The notes below the pieces were generated by a model. The model was not told the origin of the DNA and did no database searches. It saw only the letters and a program-made list of their open reading frames with translations. Positions 36,878-48,017 of a stretch of 64,000 bases of DNA are shown here, one piece after another. The stretch comes from Ganoderma boninense (lineage: Eukaryota; Basidiomycota; Agaricomycetes; Polyporales; Polyporaceae), in NCBI GenBank assembly GCA_002900995.3, contig CM035306.1:1116001-1180000 (forward strand), read 5' to 3'. Within the stretch, counting starts at the first letter, position 1; each line of letters starts with the position of its first letter. Position numbers and translations under genes: made by a program.

Positions 36878-38540
36878 ATGAAACTGACTTATGATACCCT
36901 GCTGCATGTCATTTACATGACTACCAGCATAAAGGACGGTATACAACTCACGGCGACGTGCCGAGACCTCTACCACGAAGGGGCCAAAGTCGCTCTCAAA
37001 AAGCCCATCGAAATCACCGACGAGGACCAGCTGGTTTTGTTTCTCCGATTCCTGCGCGCCGAGGACTTGTCCCGCTGTCGTTATCTCAGACAGCTGGAGC
37101 TTCGAGACTTAGGTTATACGGAACTAAAGAGTGCTCAAGACTTAGTCGAAACGTTTCCACTCCTAACCAACATCGAGAACTTGCGGCTGGTCGGCGCGGA
37201 AGTACTCCTCGAGGACTTCCCTGCTCTCGTTCCACCATTCTCCGCGCTCACGAGTCTGCGATACTTGGACCTTTCAGCAGCAAAGGAGGTCACTTGCGGC
37301 CTTCTGTCCGCGCTGCGATCTCCCCTCGTTTCTCTTCGAGTCGACTTTCTTTCGGACGACGACATGAAAATGTGGGACCTCATGGGCTCACACGAGTGGT
37401 CACAGTACCATCCAACGAAGCTTCTCGCGCACTTCGCGGAGACCCTCGAAGAGCTGTATTGCATGGCATGGTACACAAACCAGGAAGCCGTCTACCCAGT
37501 CACCGTGTACCCGAAAATGCGCAAGCTCGCCATCGAGCTGCACGACTTGCCGCTCCGGATCGACAGCTTCATCCGCGCGTTCCCCAACCTCACGGATCTG
37601 TACGTCACCACCGAGTACCACGGCGAGCTCTACTCGGAAGACATAGAAGTCAGCCACAGCCAAAATGTCGCGCACCAGCTTGGCAATGTCGCCTCCTGTG
37701 GAACGTGGGCGCACCTCGAACGCTTCCACGGACGTCTCTTCGACCTCTATGCCCTCGGCCTGACCTGCCACATCTCTCGCGTCGTCATAGTGAGCGCGCT
37801 AGAGGACGGCCCACACACGCACATGTTGAGGAAGATGCTGCGCTACGCCAAACCGTCGCACCTCAGGCTTGAAGGGATCACTGGCGCGATGCTCGGAGGT
37901 GCCAGTCGCGGCTTCATCTCGATGTTGCGGCACGCCAGCGCATCTAACCTCGTCAACCTAAACGTGGACATCTGCTTTCGCAAGGACGACCGGGAGAAGG
38001 ATCTGACAGGCACCATGGTACGCAATCCCATCTCCCACACAGTCTCCTCCTCGGGCTCTCACCTTCACCCTCGACTCAATTCCGTTCGTTCCATATGTAG
38101 GAGGATCTGTTCTCGGCGCTCAGCCGCCTCCCGCTGAAGTTCCTCAAGCTCCGATTCTACACACACGACCTCGACCCGACACCGATGCCGCCCAGCCAGT
38201 TCCGACGCCATATGTGTGCGCAACGGGGCCTGCCCGAGCCCCCGACCCCATCCCCGCTCCTCTCACCCCGGCGGAGCTCTCCTTGCTCGCTCTGGACATG
38301 GACGCTCTCGTGACTCGTACGTTCGAGTCCCTTACGGACCTTGAGGCCGCACGCGTCACGATGCCTAGGTTCCCCCGCCGCGGAGGCGAGACGTTCAGAA
38401 GAAAATCGTGAAGGGCACGCATGTGCCTGGGCGCGAGCAATGGCGCAGCTGGCCTCCTGGGAAGAATGTATTTGTCTGGTACGTTTGCTTTAGCGAATCG
38501 ATGGCTATATGCTATTTGCTGATGGAGTTTTGTACCTAGA
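36878..38540 (+). CDS. F-box/leucine-rich-like protein, copy I, C-terminal frameshifts
   Basis: Exon 1 (36878..38017, 380 codons) is intact and starts M-K-L-T-Y-D-T-L-L-H-V-I, with L-T-A-T-C-R-D-L-Y-H-E-G and leucine-rich repeats such as R-I-D-S-F-I-R-A-F-P-N-L-T-D-L. After an 83-nt phase-0 intron, exon 2 starts E-D-L-F-S-A-L-S-R-L-P-L-K-F-L-K-L-R-F at 38101. The frame is lost near 38250 (L-T-P-A-E-L-S-L-L-A-L-D-M-D-A continues in a second frame) and again near 38400 (G-R-E-Q-W-R-S-W is in a third). The homology ends at a donor (38479) whose acceptor completes a TGA at 38540. As written, the protein loses its conserved C-terminus shortly after P-E-P-P-T-P. Confidence 0.7.
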
Positions 38541-38776
38541 ACTGATAGGACAATGTCATCTGAGAGTTTGCATTGTGGTGTGAGTGTACGAAAGGTGCTC
38601 TCCGTACTACATGTACTTCTAATCTTCTTCTAACCTTCCGTCTGTGCTTTGTAGCTATCTGTTCGCGATTCGCAAAAGTGGTCCTTCCAAGGTATCAGTC
38701 CTTGGTCATCTCCAGTAGAGCGCATCGAGTCCGAGCTTATCGGGAGCCTTATAAAATGCGCATATACCCAGCCTCC

Positions 38777-39911
38777 TCATCCCCTTATTATCAACGGGCC
38801 AGCAATCTGACGAAAATTGAGTAGGATTCTCACGTCGCAAAACAACAACTCAAGAGGCGCACCCACGTAATGTGCATGTAGTGGAGGAGGGTCAACGTCT
38901 GGTAGGCACTCAAGCCCGACGTACGGTCTGGTACGATCTGCTCCAGGAGCTTCTCCCGCTGCCGCCACTTCTCCGCCGTGGCGGGGAACAGCTTCCACTG
39001 CCATGTCTTCCTCCGCCTTCCCGCGGGCTCGCAGATCCACCAGTCGGGCTCTGGCTGGCGCGGGTCCTCAGGGCGGCGATAAATCAAGGAGGCTACACAG
39101 GGCTGCCTTCATCATCCGCACCAGATCCTCCAACGCAGCGCGCGTCCGCTCGTCGCTGACGTCCTGGCTCTGGACGTGCCGGAGGGGTATGTGGAAGAGA
39201 GTGAATGCGTGGTAGCACACCACGCCCATGCGATGCACCACGTACACGACCGGGAGTGTGCCGATAGGGGTCCTCAGTGGGTCACCCCGCGTCCGCCCCG
39301 ACCTGAGGACGGCCTCGGCAGTGTTCGCGCCGACGAGTGCGACGTTCTTCTGGACTTCTGCCCAGTTCTCGCGGACGCCCTCGGTGCTCGCCTTGTCGGT
39401 GATCATGGCATGGCCAAAGCGGAAGGCCATGGAGGGGTTGCCGTTGCACTCCTCGTCGGTGCGATGGCGAGCAACTAAGAGAAGGACCAGCACCTTTTCC
39501 TGCGACTCCAGCACGGCGGCGGGGCCGCCCTCGAGCTGCACGAGCGCGCACGCAAGCGTGATTTCGATCCATTCTCCGAGGGCATGGTGGACGGCCAAAG
39601 GGCTGGGGTAGCCTAGAGCGCTTGGGAGGCACTCGACCTCGACGTTGATGTCAGACTCAGATATGCATACAGGTCTGCCAGTGGCGGATCGGAGACATGA
39701 GCGAATCGTGGCGCGGGGACGACGGCGGCAACGACAACGCTCACTTGTGCCTGCTCCACGCCGCCTTCTGGCACTCCCTGCTGCAATATCCAACGGCTTG
39801 GCACCGGACGCATCGGAACTTCGGCTTGACCTGGAAGCATCCGTCGCAATGGGTACGGCGAGCCTGAGCGAGCGAGAAAGTGCCTAGAACGTCACTGTAA
39901 GAGATGTTCAT
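38777..39911 (-). CDS. MYND zinc-finger protein, copy J, one frameshift
   Basis: Exons complement(38777..38806, 38863..39674, 39745..39911). The finger is C-D-G-C, R-C-V-R-C, Y-C-S-R-E-C-Q-K and W-S-R-H-K, completed by K-P-V-C. Exon 2 starts L-G-Y-P-S-P-L-A and carries L-P-V-V-Y-V-V-H-R-M-G-V-V-C and H-I-P-L-R-H-V-Q. Near 39090 the frame changes: upstream ends M-M-K-A-A-L, downstream continues R-P-E-D-P-R-Q-P-E-P-D-W-W. A short last exon I-A-G-P-L-I-I-R-G corresponds to L-I-P-L-T-V-K-G in copy M, so this subfamily has a third exon. The single shift may be a real lesion or a base-calling error; without it the gene would be complete. Confidence 0.7.
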
Positions 39912-40044
39912 GGAAGTTGATAGACCTGTTGAATTTGTGAAGGGGACCCGTCTCGGCGACGGGTGTGATATTAACTGCTGGTTACTTACATAATAGGAGG
40001 TACAAGCGAGTGTGTCGTCCATATTTCTGCGAACGTTGCGCAAT

Positions 40045-40560
40045 TAAGAAGCTCGGCCACGGTCTAGAACCGCGTGGGGACGGATGATTGTAGCAGTACG
40101 CAGAGCTCGCACAACCGGGGATGCCACTAGTTAAAGTTATGGGCAGATTTTCAGGGAAACCCAGCGTCGCTGAAAGAGGAGCTTGAGTCCATGTTGGCCA
40201 AGTGACGAGCATGTCAGGGTGTACAGAACTACAGCAGCATTTCACGCATTCATTGAGTGCCTTGGAAAGGGATAGGGGACTAGCGTTGGGCTCACTTGTA
40301 CACATAGGTCTAGTGTCAAGTATGAAATAGTATGAACCGCCGAGCGGTGAGGACGAGGTGGCGACGATACTCACTTGTGTTCAGGCCACGCAGCGCTACT
40401 TCTGGCACTCTTTGCCGCAGTACGCGACGTCCTTGCATCCTGCGCAGCGCTTGAGCTTTCCAACCTCTCCGCGCCAATTTCTTGCAATGGTTCCATAAAA
40501 TGTTAGAAATCGAATCACAGGAGCTGATGTCCTTGTTCGAGTCTGCCATCGCACAGATGC
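40045..40560 (-). pseudogene. MYND gene relic with retained intron signals
   Basis: The first exon keeps K-L-K-R-C-A-G-C and Y-C-G-K-E-C-Q-K, then a stop and a frame change before A-A-W-P-E-H-K. The donor at 40374 and acceptor at 40310 are in the family position and give K-P-M-C, the eighth ligand. The following S-P-L-S-L-S-K-A-L-N-E-C matches the start of the second-exon domain, after which homology fades. The first Cys pair is reduced to W-N-H-C in another frame. It lies just upstream of copy J on the same strand and is probably an older duplicate. Confidence 0.65.
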
Positions 40561-40792
40561 ACGGGTGGCGTGATGGGAAGAGGACAAAGCGCGATAATAG
40601 CCAAGCGCTCGATCCTCCAGGAGCCCCTGCAGGCTGCAGTAATAGTACCAAGACGCTTGTGTATTCATGATCATGTCGTTCGTAAGTATTCAGGTTACAG
40701 TATAAAAGTGGTTCTGCGAGTAAAGAATGAGCGTGTACTGTGGTCGCAGGGCCACGAGCATCGAAAGTAGTGATACCAGTAATCCATCTCTC

Positions 40793-42300
40793 CTAGAACA
40801 TCTCCTCGCGCGGCCCTGAGTCGGGCCCTTGCATCCTCTCCGAAAACTGAGAGCTGAATCCGAACCGCACGTCTGAGACAGAGGAAGCGGCAGACAGTCC
40901 CTGCCAGCCAGAACTCGCAGACTCGACCTCGAAGTCGCTGTCCGATTCGAAGTTGCCTGGGGACGAGCCCGGCTGTCCATCTGCGTCCATGCGTTGTGGA
41001 ACTCGAGGTCCGACATGGGAGTCGGGGAGCCAGGAGGCGGAGCGGGTGCCGGCGACCACGTAGGCGCGGCGAATGAAGCAGAGAAATCGAGGGTTGGCAG
41101 GATGAACGACCGCGAGGGGTCGATGGAGTTGTCGGACATGCTCCAACTGCCGTTGATGTCGGACAGGCCAGACAGCGAGACATCGCGGCTGGCCTCGGAC
41201 CCGCTGATGCTGAGCGTTTCCAGCGCAGCGTCCATTTCTTCGGCTTCGGCATGCTCCTGGTCGTGCCAAACCTCCTCGAGAGTGCACCATCCTGTCCCCG
41301 CTTCTCCGAGGATGCTGCGGACCTTGCTCGCGGTCCATCCTTCGAAGCGGACCTCGAGAACGGTGCACAGCCCGCTTCGGTCGCCACGCGCCTCGCAATG
41401 CACGCCGGGCTCGTCGAAGACCCTGGCTGTGTCGAGGCGGGCGAAAACCGTAGAGACGCGTAGAGCGTGGGTACCATGATCAGCGTGCAAGGACGCTATG
41501 ACGTCTAGCGGTAGAAGAGGACGCGCAGATGATGAAGACAGAGGCGGATTGAGGGGAAGGGGAAGGCGCGATGTCGGCGTCGGCGCAAGGGGGATGAGGA
41601 GGTGGGTGGTAACCTCGGGAAGAGCGGGGTTGGGGAAGTAGTGCTCGAGCTCGTCCTTCTCGGACTCTGCTGCGTTGGTGGTGGGTACGGAGACGATGTT
41701 GAGCTTTGCGGGACGGACGGGTCCCTTTGCCTTCTTCGCCGCTTTGGCTGCCCGCCGCGCCTTCTGCTTCTCCAAGCGAAGCCGCGCTCTCTCCTCCTCA
41801 AGGCGAAGGTCCCAGTCGACTTCATTGAAAGCGCGTGCATATACGGGCACGTTCTCGATAAGGTGTTGGAAGATGGGCCGTCCGGTAGTGAAGTTGCGGG
41901 CGGTGCCTAGCCCCACTTGGGCGATATGCCGCGGGACGTGCGGAGGGCGAGGTAGGAATGGAACCGCGAGAGGCTTGGAGAGGATGTGCCGCGCGGGGAA
42001 GGACAGGCGGTCCTGGATGGTGGGCATGCGAGTTGCTGGGCGATGGAACATCCGGGTGCCACTGGCTCCAGGTTGGACATGGATAGAGGAGTGCAACATA
42101 CCCGGGGTGGTGAGATGAGCTACGAAGCGCGAAATAGCGGTCCTGGCATGTCTAAAGACTGTCTGCACAGTGGCCGTCGATTGTTTATTGGGAGGTGGCC
42201 GAGCAAATGCGGGGATGTGAATGAAGCGTCCAGCTCCCGGTTGGAGATGGTGTGGCCCGCCGCCCTTGAGGGCACGGAGCCCAGAAGATGCGAGCGGCAT
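40793..42300 (-). CDS. Hypothetical protein with mitochondrial-type N-terminus
   Basis: A long single exon begins at the ATG at 42300. The first 150 residues are rich in Arg, Ser and His and nearly free of acidic residues, ending A-R-N-F-T-T-G-R-P-I-F-Q, which resembles a mitochondrial presequence. A likely conserved core follows (V-P-V-Y-A-R-A-F-N-E-V-D-W-D-L, then a charged helix of Arg, Glu, Lys and Ala). Another segment includes G-W-T-A-S-K-V-R-S-I-L-G-E-A-G-T-G-W-C. Near 40990 the open frame turns into basic low-quality sequence, while a neighbouring frame gives an acidic tail S-D-S-D-F-E-V-E-S and a stop at 40793. No GT-AG intron of the right length joins them, so a one-base error or mutation is suspected. 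I do not recognise its function. Confidence 0.7.
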
Positions 42301-42706
42301 CGTCAAGCAGCTTCAAGTGCGCTGACGACGCAGTCGAGGGGTCGAACGCTAAGCAGTTGGGGTTGAAGGTCGATGTTGAGGACGGAGTAGAAGAGGTCAA
42401 TATATGCGCGAAGCGGCCGAGAGCCACGCACCCTCCCGGCTCCGATCGGCTGTTTCCGATCTCCGTTGCCTGAAAAAGGCAATTTAACGCCGAAACATCT
42501 CGCCGCTGACGTCACTGCTCGTGCAGGCTACTACCGTGTGATTAATCCTCCCTTGCTCTTGCTTGCGTTCTGATACTGCCAACAATGCCAACATAGATTG
42601 GAAGCTCATCTGCCTTCCTGACAACTATTTTTGTTTCAGAAACTCAGGGCCTCCACAAACTAGCTTATGACTGGCTTCCGATCTCTGCTCACTGGAATCT
42701 CGTTCT
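42301..42706. other. Divergent promoter region
   Basis: About 400 nt separate the start codons of the presequence-like gene (minus) and MYND copy M (plus). No strong TATA box is visible. Confidence 0.5.
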
Positions 42707-43853
42707 ATGTATCGCCCTAACTTCGCCTTTCAAGGCTCCCTCGAGAGCGCATTTCTTAGCCTATGGCAACACTGCGACCACTGTGCCAAGCGGAGCTGGA
42801 GCGGGAGAAAGCCAAAACAATGCAGTGGGTGCCGGGCGGTGGTCTACTGCGATAAGGAATGTCAAAAGGCAGCTTGGCCAACTCATAAGTGAGTGTCGCA
42901 CCATTTGTCTGTCCGGGCGGGTCCCGAGAATTGCTTAGGACAATGTGCCGCCCCACACCTGCGAGCGGCGCCACTCTTACCTGGACAGAACTGGGATATC
43001 CTACGCCTATGGCTCTGGCTGCAGCGCTCGAAGAATGGCTCAGGATTCACACGTGGTCTCTCAGCACCCTCGTGGACTCCGTTGTCTACCTCCAAGGTGG
43101 TATCGACGCCGTCCTATCCTCCGGCTCACCCGTCTTCTATATGGTCGTGAGTCGTGACTGGAAGGAACAGAAGCGAAAAAGAAGATAATCCTGCGGCAGC
43201 GTTCCGGACAGACGGCAGCTGTATCATCCGAAAGGAAGACTATCCGGGCCTCCAAGACATGTGGAACAAGATCGAGACCCACTGCGATTCTGTGGCCAAA
43301 CAGCTTCAGGCTCGGGGTGCCTTCGACCAGCCCATCTTCGGCGGCCTTCTGCCCGCCCTGTATCTCGTTCACGAAACTGGTGTTTGCGTCTTCCAGACGT
43401 ACGCCGTCCTCCGCCTTCCAATCCGACACGTCAAGGACGACCCTCCGGACGATCACACGCGCGCCGCCTTCCGAGCACTGCAGGAGATGATGATGGGTAT
43501 GATGTCCTGCGGTTCGGTGTACCGCTCTGCGTCGAATGCTGGTCAATTGGAGCCCGACTTTGGCATGCTTGTGCGCGACGGGAGGGCGTGGAAATGGCAC
43601 TGCCAGGTGGACTCCCGGATGTGGGACGACTTCGACAGGAACTTCGGGAAAATGACTCGTCGCACCACAGATGTGCCACCTCGCGCGCTCGTGTCGATTT
43701 TCGACACTACGGACTCGACGTTGAGGGTATGTCTTAAACGTTCGAATATTGGCGCGACGTCTCATAGAAATGGACTAGCTTATTCCGTTGACTGTCAAAG
43801 GCAGCCAACTTCCGTATATTGAGCTCGAATGGCTCCCTGCTTCCCCCTCATGA
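42707..43853 (+). CDS. MYND zinc-finger protein, copy M, one frameshift
   Basis: Exons 42707..42888, 42939..43726 and 43779..43853. The finger is C-D-H-C, Q-C-S-G-C, Y-C-D-K-E-C-Q-K and W-P-T-H-K, completed by K-T-M-C. Exon 2 has L-G-Y-P-T-P-M-A-L-A-A-A-L-E-E-W-L, G-G-L-L-P-A-L-Y-L-V-H-E-T-G-V-C and L-P-I-R-H-V-K-D-D-P. Between 43143 and 43170 the frame shifts by one base: the first frame runs into TAA after K-R-K-R-R, the second continues K-E-D-N-P-A-A-A-F. The third exon L-I-P-L-T-V-K-G-S-Q-L ends at TGA. It belongs with copy J and the pseudogene at 54.9 kb. Disabled as written unless the shift is an error. Confidence 0.7.
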
Positions 43854-44986
43854 CTGGTGCGGCTAATCTCCAAGTTCTTTCAGTTAACTGTAATTTCTTG
43901 TCTCAATTCGATTACCACAGGCTCCCACGACTTTCTCTCTAAACATGAATGTTCTGCTGCATCAATTCCTCGCGACCGTCTCAGGCTCGAGTGTTGAAGT
44001 GGACGTTTTGGCAAGATCGACACAATCGTTAGATATATGCGCTGCCGAACTGTACAACAGTCTTCTCTGATGGATTCAACATGACGATGGGCATCGGACA
44101 AGCTATTTCGTCTGGGACAATCCCCTGTCATGACCTCCCTTGTCACCTGCCTGCCTGACATCCCGGACAAGGTCTGCGGTCTCGACGACGTGAGCACGAA
44201 CAAGTCAGGTATCAGAGACGAACTCTAGGTCCGTTCCACGAGATATCTTTGTCGCGCTTCGCCTTGCGTAGCTCGGGTTAGGAGGAGATGTCTCACGAGC
44301 TTGCGGTCGGGATGCTCCCGGTGGGACCGGTCTCACACGAGGGCGTGTTGCCAGGTCTCGGTGCGCTGCCGCAATGTTCTCGTGTACCGTGCCCCAGGGC
44401 ACGCAGACGCTGGGGCCTGGCTGTATCTCTGCCGCCCCGGAGGCCACGTAAAAGTGGTAGCCATTTCCCGTAGACGAGTAGGGGTAAGAAGCGGGAGGAC
44501 TTGGCGAGTTCCTAGTCCGGCCGTGCAACGGGCTTTAGTTCTATGCGTCTGAAGTCTTTGACTTCCGGTAGAAATGGTGTGTATGCGCTGTGTAGCAGGA
44601 CGTGTTTCAATTTTGCACTTTCAGTCGATCTAATATTCATATCCACAAAGCGTGCGAGAGTGAGGGAGGAGAGGACAAAGACCTACGTTTGCATTTGCGT
44701 GTTCAGAGAAGCGGGCCCGCATGCGAAGGGAGATAACACAACTAGGGCATGCCAGGGGCCAGCATGGAAAGCACAGCGATGACTCGAAGAGAAGAGCACA
44801 GATGTAGAGAGCTTTATAACGATATCAGCACGTCCCAGTAAACCATGCGAGTAAGACAGTTTCGAACTCGAGACGACCCGCCCCTCCAAGTGTGGCTGGT
44901 GCGCCAAAGCTGAGGTATATTCAGCGAATATTTCCCAACTACCACATGACGCGTGAAGATACCTGAACCAAAGAAGGCTTGCCAGG
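43854..44986. other. Convergent spacer between MYND copy M and F-box/LRR copy N
   Basis: A minus-strand open stretch (44205 to about 44500) contains G-Y-H-F-Y-V-A-S-G-A-A-E-I-Q-P-G-P-S but could not be assigned. Nothing else is seen. Confidence 0.45.
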
Positions 44987-46552
44987 TCACCAGCTACGCC
45001 ATTGCTCAGGCCCAGCCAAACACGACGAACCCTTCGCCATCGTCCTCTTGAAGTTTTTGACCCCCCGACGGGAAGCCTGGAGCTCGAGCCGTGCAGCCTT
45101 GAGTGAAGGGGAGGATTCGAGAAGAGCGAGAATCGCATCGACGTCGAGAGAGTTCAGGGAGACCTCCGCCGGGGTGACGGGAGCCATATCCTCGTCGCGA
45201 AGTCTCTCTCCTGGCCTCGACGAACATACAAAAAGGTCATGCAGCTTCGAGCCCGGATCGATGTTGTGAGTGTCCAAGATCAGTTCCAGAAAGTTCAGTC
45301 GCAAGCCAGCCAACGTCGAGGCTAGATTGCGCTGCGCAGATTCGGGCAGAAGACCTGATTAGCCCAGTCCCCGAGTGGCACAGGAGGAGAATAAAGACGC
45401 ACAATGGTGTCCCGCAAATCCCTCTCTCGGTCCCTCGCGTCAAAGCGAATACTCACGGCGAGGTTGACCAAGTTGGACGCGCCCTCGCCACGCAACATCG
45501 CGAGAAAGCTCCTGTCGGAATCTTCGAGCATGGAGCTAGAAAGCCCCTCGAGCTTGAGGTGCACCGGCTGCGCGCAGCGAAACATCGTCGCCAGCATCTC
45601 GGTTGCCGGCTCGTGTTCTACTAGGGGGATGCCTGTGATGGTGACACGACGGATGGGGCAAGCGAGACCGGCAGCGTAGAAATCGGCGAGTCCCCCGCTG
45701 AAGTGCTCCAGATGCGCCCACCTTCCGACGCCGGAGGCGAGCTGCTTCTCGACGTTTATTCCGTGGCTCTCCCGTATGTTCTCCAGGTCAAACTCACCAA
45801 CACGGTCATAGTAGTCGGGACGGACGTGGAGGTGAGCGAGGTTGGGAAAGGCTTGGATGAAGGGGTCCATCCGAAGCCGCGAGTCGTGGTGCTCTAGCGC
45901 GAGCTTGCGCATGTTCGGATAGATCGGGATCTTCGGAATGTCGGGCTCGATGACCGTGGACCACTCCCCGCAACGCAGCTCCTTGAGTGTCGCCGCAAAG
46001 TTCTGGAGAAGCGTTACCGGGTGAAATGCAGCCAACTGATCAGGGTCCAGGTGGGACCATACGTCTGAGCCATCAGCGGATGTGAAGTCGATGTCCGCGG
46101 AGGTAAGGGGCGACCGGAGGAGAGAAAGCAGCGTGACCCCTGCCGTTACGACTCCAGGAAGTTGAAGGTATCGTAAAGTCTTGAGCGTAGCGAACGCGGC
46201 AGGGAGCGCACGGTCGGGTTCGAGGACATATTCTGCATGGGATAGGCTCAAGGACTCGATGTTGACCAGACGCGGAATCGTGTCTAGCAGATCTTGGATC
46301 TCATCCTCATCTTTTCCGCAAAGTCCCAAGTTCCAGGTTCTTCACATATTGACAGCGGGACAAGTTCTCTGCGCGCAGGAATTGGAGGAAGGAGGTGAGC
46401 TGTTCCGCATCTTTGATGATAATAGGCTTTCTCAGAGCAATTTTGGCCCCTGCGTGGTAGACGACTCGACAAGTGGCCATGAGATGTACAGCGTTTTCGG
46501 CATAGGGAAGGAGTGATATTATATGCAGGAGGACGTCGTATGTCAATTTCAT
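44987..46552 (-). CDS. F-box/leucine-rich-like protein, copy N, one frameshift
   Basis: Exons complement(44987..45331, 45403..46552) with a 71-nt phase-0 intron. It starts M-K-L-T-Y-D-V-L-L-H-I-I-S with L-M-A-T-C-R-V-V-Y-H-A-G, as in copies D and I. Near 46325 the frame changes: the first frame ends L-E-L-G-T-L-R-K-R and a stop, while the next gives D-E-I-Q-D-L-L-D-T-I-P-R-L-V-N-I-E-S-L, which matches the relatives. The leucine-rich body then runs uninterrupted. The last exon begins R-N-L-A-S-T-L-A-G-L-R-L-N-F-L and stops immediately after P-E-Q-W-R-S-W, missing the final eight or so residues of its relatives. As written, only a peptide of about 80 residues would be made. Confidence 0.7.
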
Positions 46553-47405
46553 GGCTGGAGCTGCTGCAAAGGTTACGACCTGCGGCTACAGTCCAAATCA
46601 GCCTCGACAACGGCGGACATGAATCACTAGTAAGTACCTCTGATTGTAGAAATTTGAATCCCTTAAGACAATGACTGCAAGCAAAGATACGAGTGCAATG
46701 AGGTGCAATGGCGGAAGGGTTGTGCCAAGGGCAACAGGAGTAGAATGTGATGACGTATCAAGAGCGCCAAGTACGCAAGCGGTGGCTGTGCTCGGCCTTT
46801 GCTACTGTAATCTTAACCGGCGTCTCGTCTTCCTAATCGGACGATCGGTCGCCTGTGTCCCGCGTGCTCCCCCTTGGTCTCGACCATCATGTCTCACCCT
46901 CTTGGCCTCTCTTCGTTCAAGTGGGGCCCGCTCAACTCGACCCACTTTTCGCTTCCGCAAGCTCAAACTTCCACCAACCCGGCGCAGATACGAAGGACCC
47001 GCAGCAGACATGCCCCTGCCCCGCGGCATGTCGCGCTCGTCGACGATGTGTTCCGTGCGCTCCTTCACCACTCTGACCATGGATCCATGATCGCGCATAG
47101 CTCTGAAGAGCATCGAACAGAACCTGTTGCTGTTATTTCAATCGCTTCGAACTCGTCAGGTTGAACACCTATTATTTGCCCGGCGAGACTAAGAAAGATA
47201 CGGCAGAACTCGAGAATAGAGACTCGCAGTCCTTGCAAACTACTATGGAAATCAGTGCCTCTTGTCCGCACTTGAAGAGGCTATCTCACGACCTGAGCTA
47301 ACATCTCTTCGTCTGAAATCTCCCACCATGCATAACCTGGTGAAGCAGGGAGCTACCCAATCAGTGCTGGACACCTGCAGCAGGCAACTGAAAAGCATAA
47401 GTACC
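46553..47405. other. Spacer between copy N and the DUF5648 gene
   Basis: A short plus-strand open stretch near 46887 begins M-S-H-P-L-G-L-S-S-F-K-W-G-P-L, vaguely like the start of old-yellow-enzyme proteins, but it ends without any further similarity. No gene is called. Confidence 0.45.
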
Positions 47406-48017
47406 TTAATCCTGAGGGTTAACATAGCCTGCGATGCGCTCCAGTTTGTATCCAAGGTTGTTCACCGCGTTGTCCTTCTCCTTCGCGTTCGTCGTGTAGA
47501 AGTGGTCCCCCGTCTGCCCCTTGTACATCCGGTATAGCGGCACAGTATCGCAGAGCGGGGTTTCGTACACGTATCCCGTAATGCCCTCCTCGACGTAGCC
47601 GAGGCTGGTGGCCGCGGTGTCGCGCTCGCTAGCGGACGTTGTGTAGAAGTGGTCACCCGACCTCGGGCTGTAGAGGCGGTAGAGCGGGATCGTGATCGGG
47701 GTCTGCTCGGGGTGAATCTGCGCGGCGTCACCCTCTTGGTGGTACCCCAGACTGGTGACCGCGTTCCGCATCTCTGCAGAGTTGGTGGTGTAGAAGTGGT
47801 CGCCGCCCGGGGATTTGAAGGCGCGGAGCAGGGGGGTGGTGGGGTACCAGCAGGTGCGGCGCTGTAAGAGAATGGATCGTTACGGTCAGCGAAATGTTAT
47901 AAGGGGACATACTTAGATAGCTATTACCTGGAGACTGGCAGCCGCGGCGGGCTCGGGGTGGGCCTGGACGGCGGAGACGACGGTAGAAATGAAGGCGGCG
48001 GCAAGAGCGAACTTCAT
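47406..48017 (-). CDS. Secreted DUF5648-repeat protein
   Basis: Exons complement(47406..47861, 47928..48017) with a 66-nt phase-0 intron give 181 residues. Exon 1 encodes a signal peptide (M-K-F-A-L-A-A-A-F-I-S-T-V-V-S-A) with a likely cut after A-V-Q-A. The mature protein holds three imperfect repeats of about 45 residues with P-L-Y-R-L-Y-S, G-D-H-F-Y-T-T and L-G-Y-x-x-E-G, the pattern of the DUF5648 family of extracellular, often lectin-like, repeat proteins. Binding of sugars or peptides is possible but not shown. A strong TATA box lies about 80 nt upstream. It is not related to the surrounding families. Confidence 0.9.

Noticed and set aside
44205..44528. Minus-strand open stretch with G-Y-H-F-Y-V-A-S-G-A-A-E
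   Set aside because: No family could be assigned and no splice partners were found, so it is not called a gene.
46887..47090. Possible old-yellow-enzyme N-terminus (P-L-G-L-S-S-F-K-W-G-P-L)
   Set aside because: Similarity ends after about 15 residues and no flavin-binding motifs follow.
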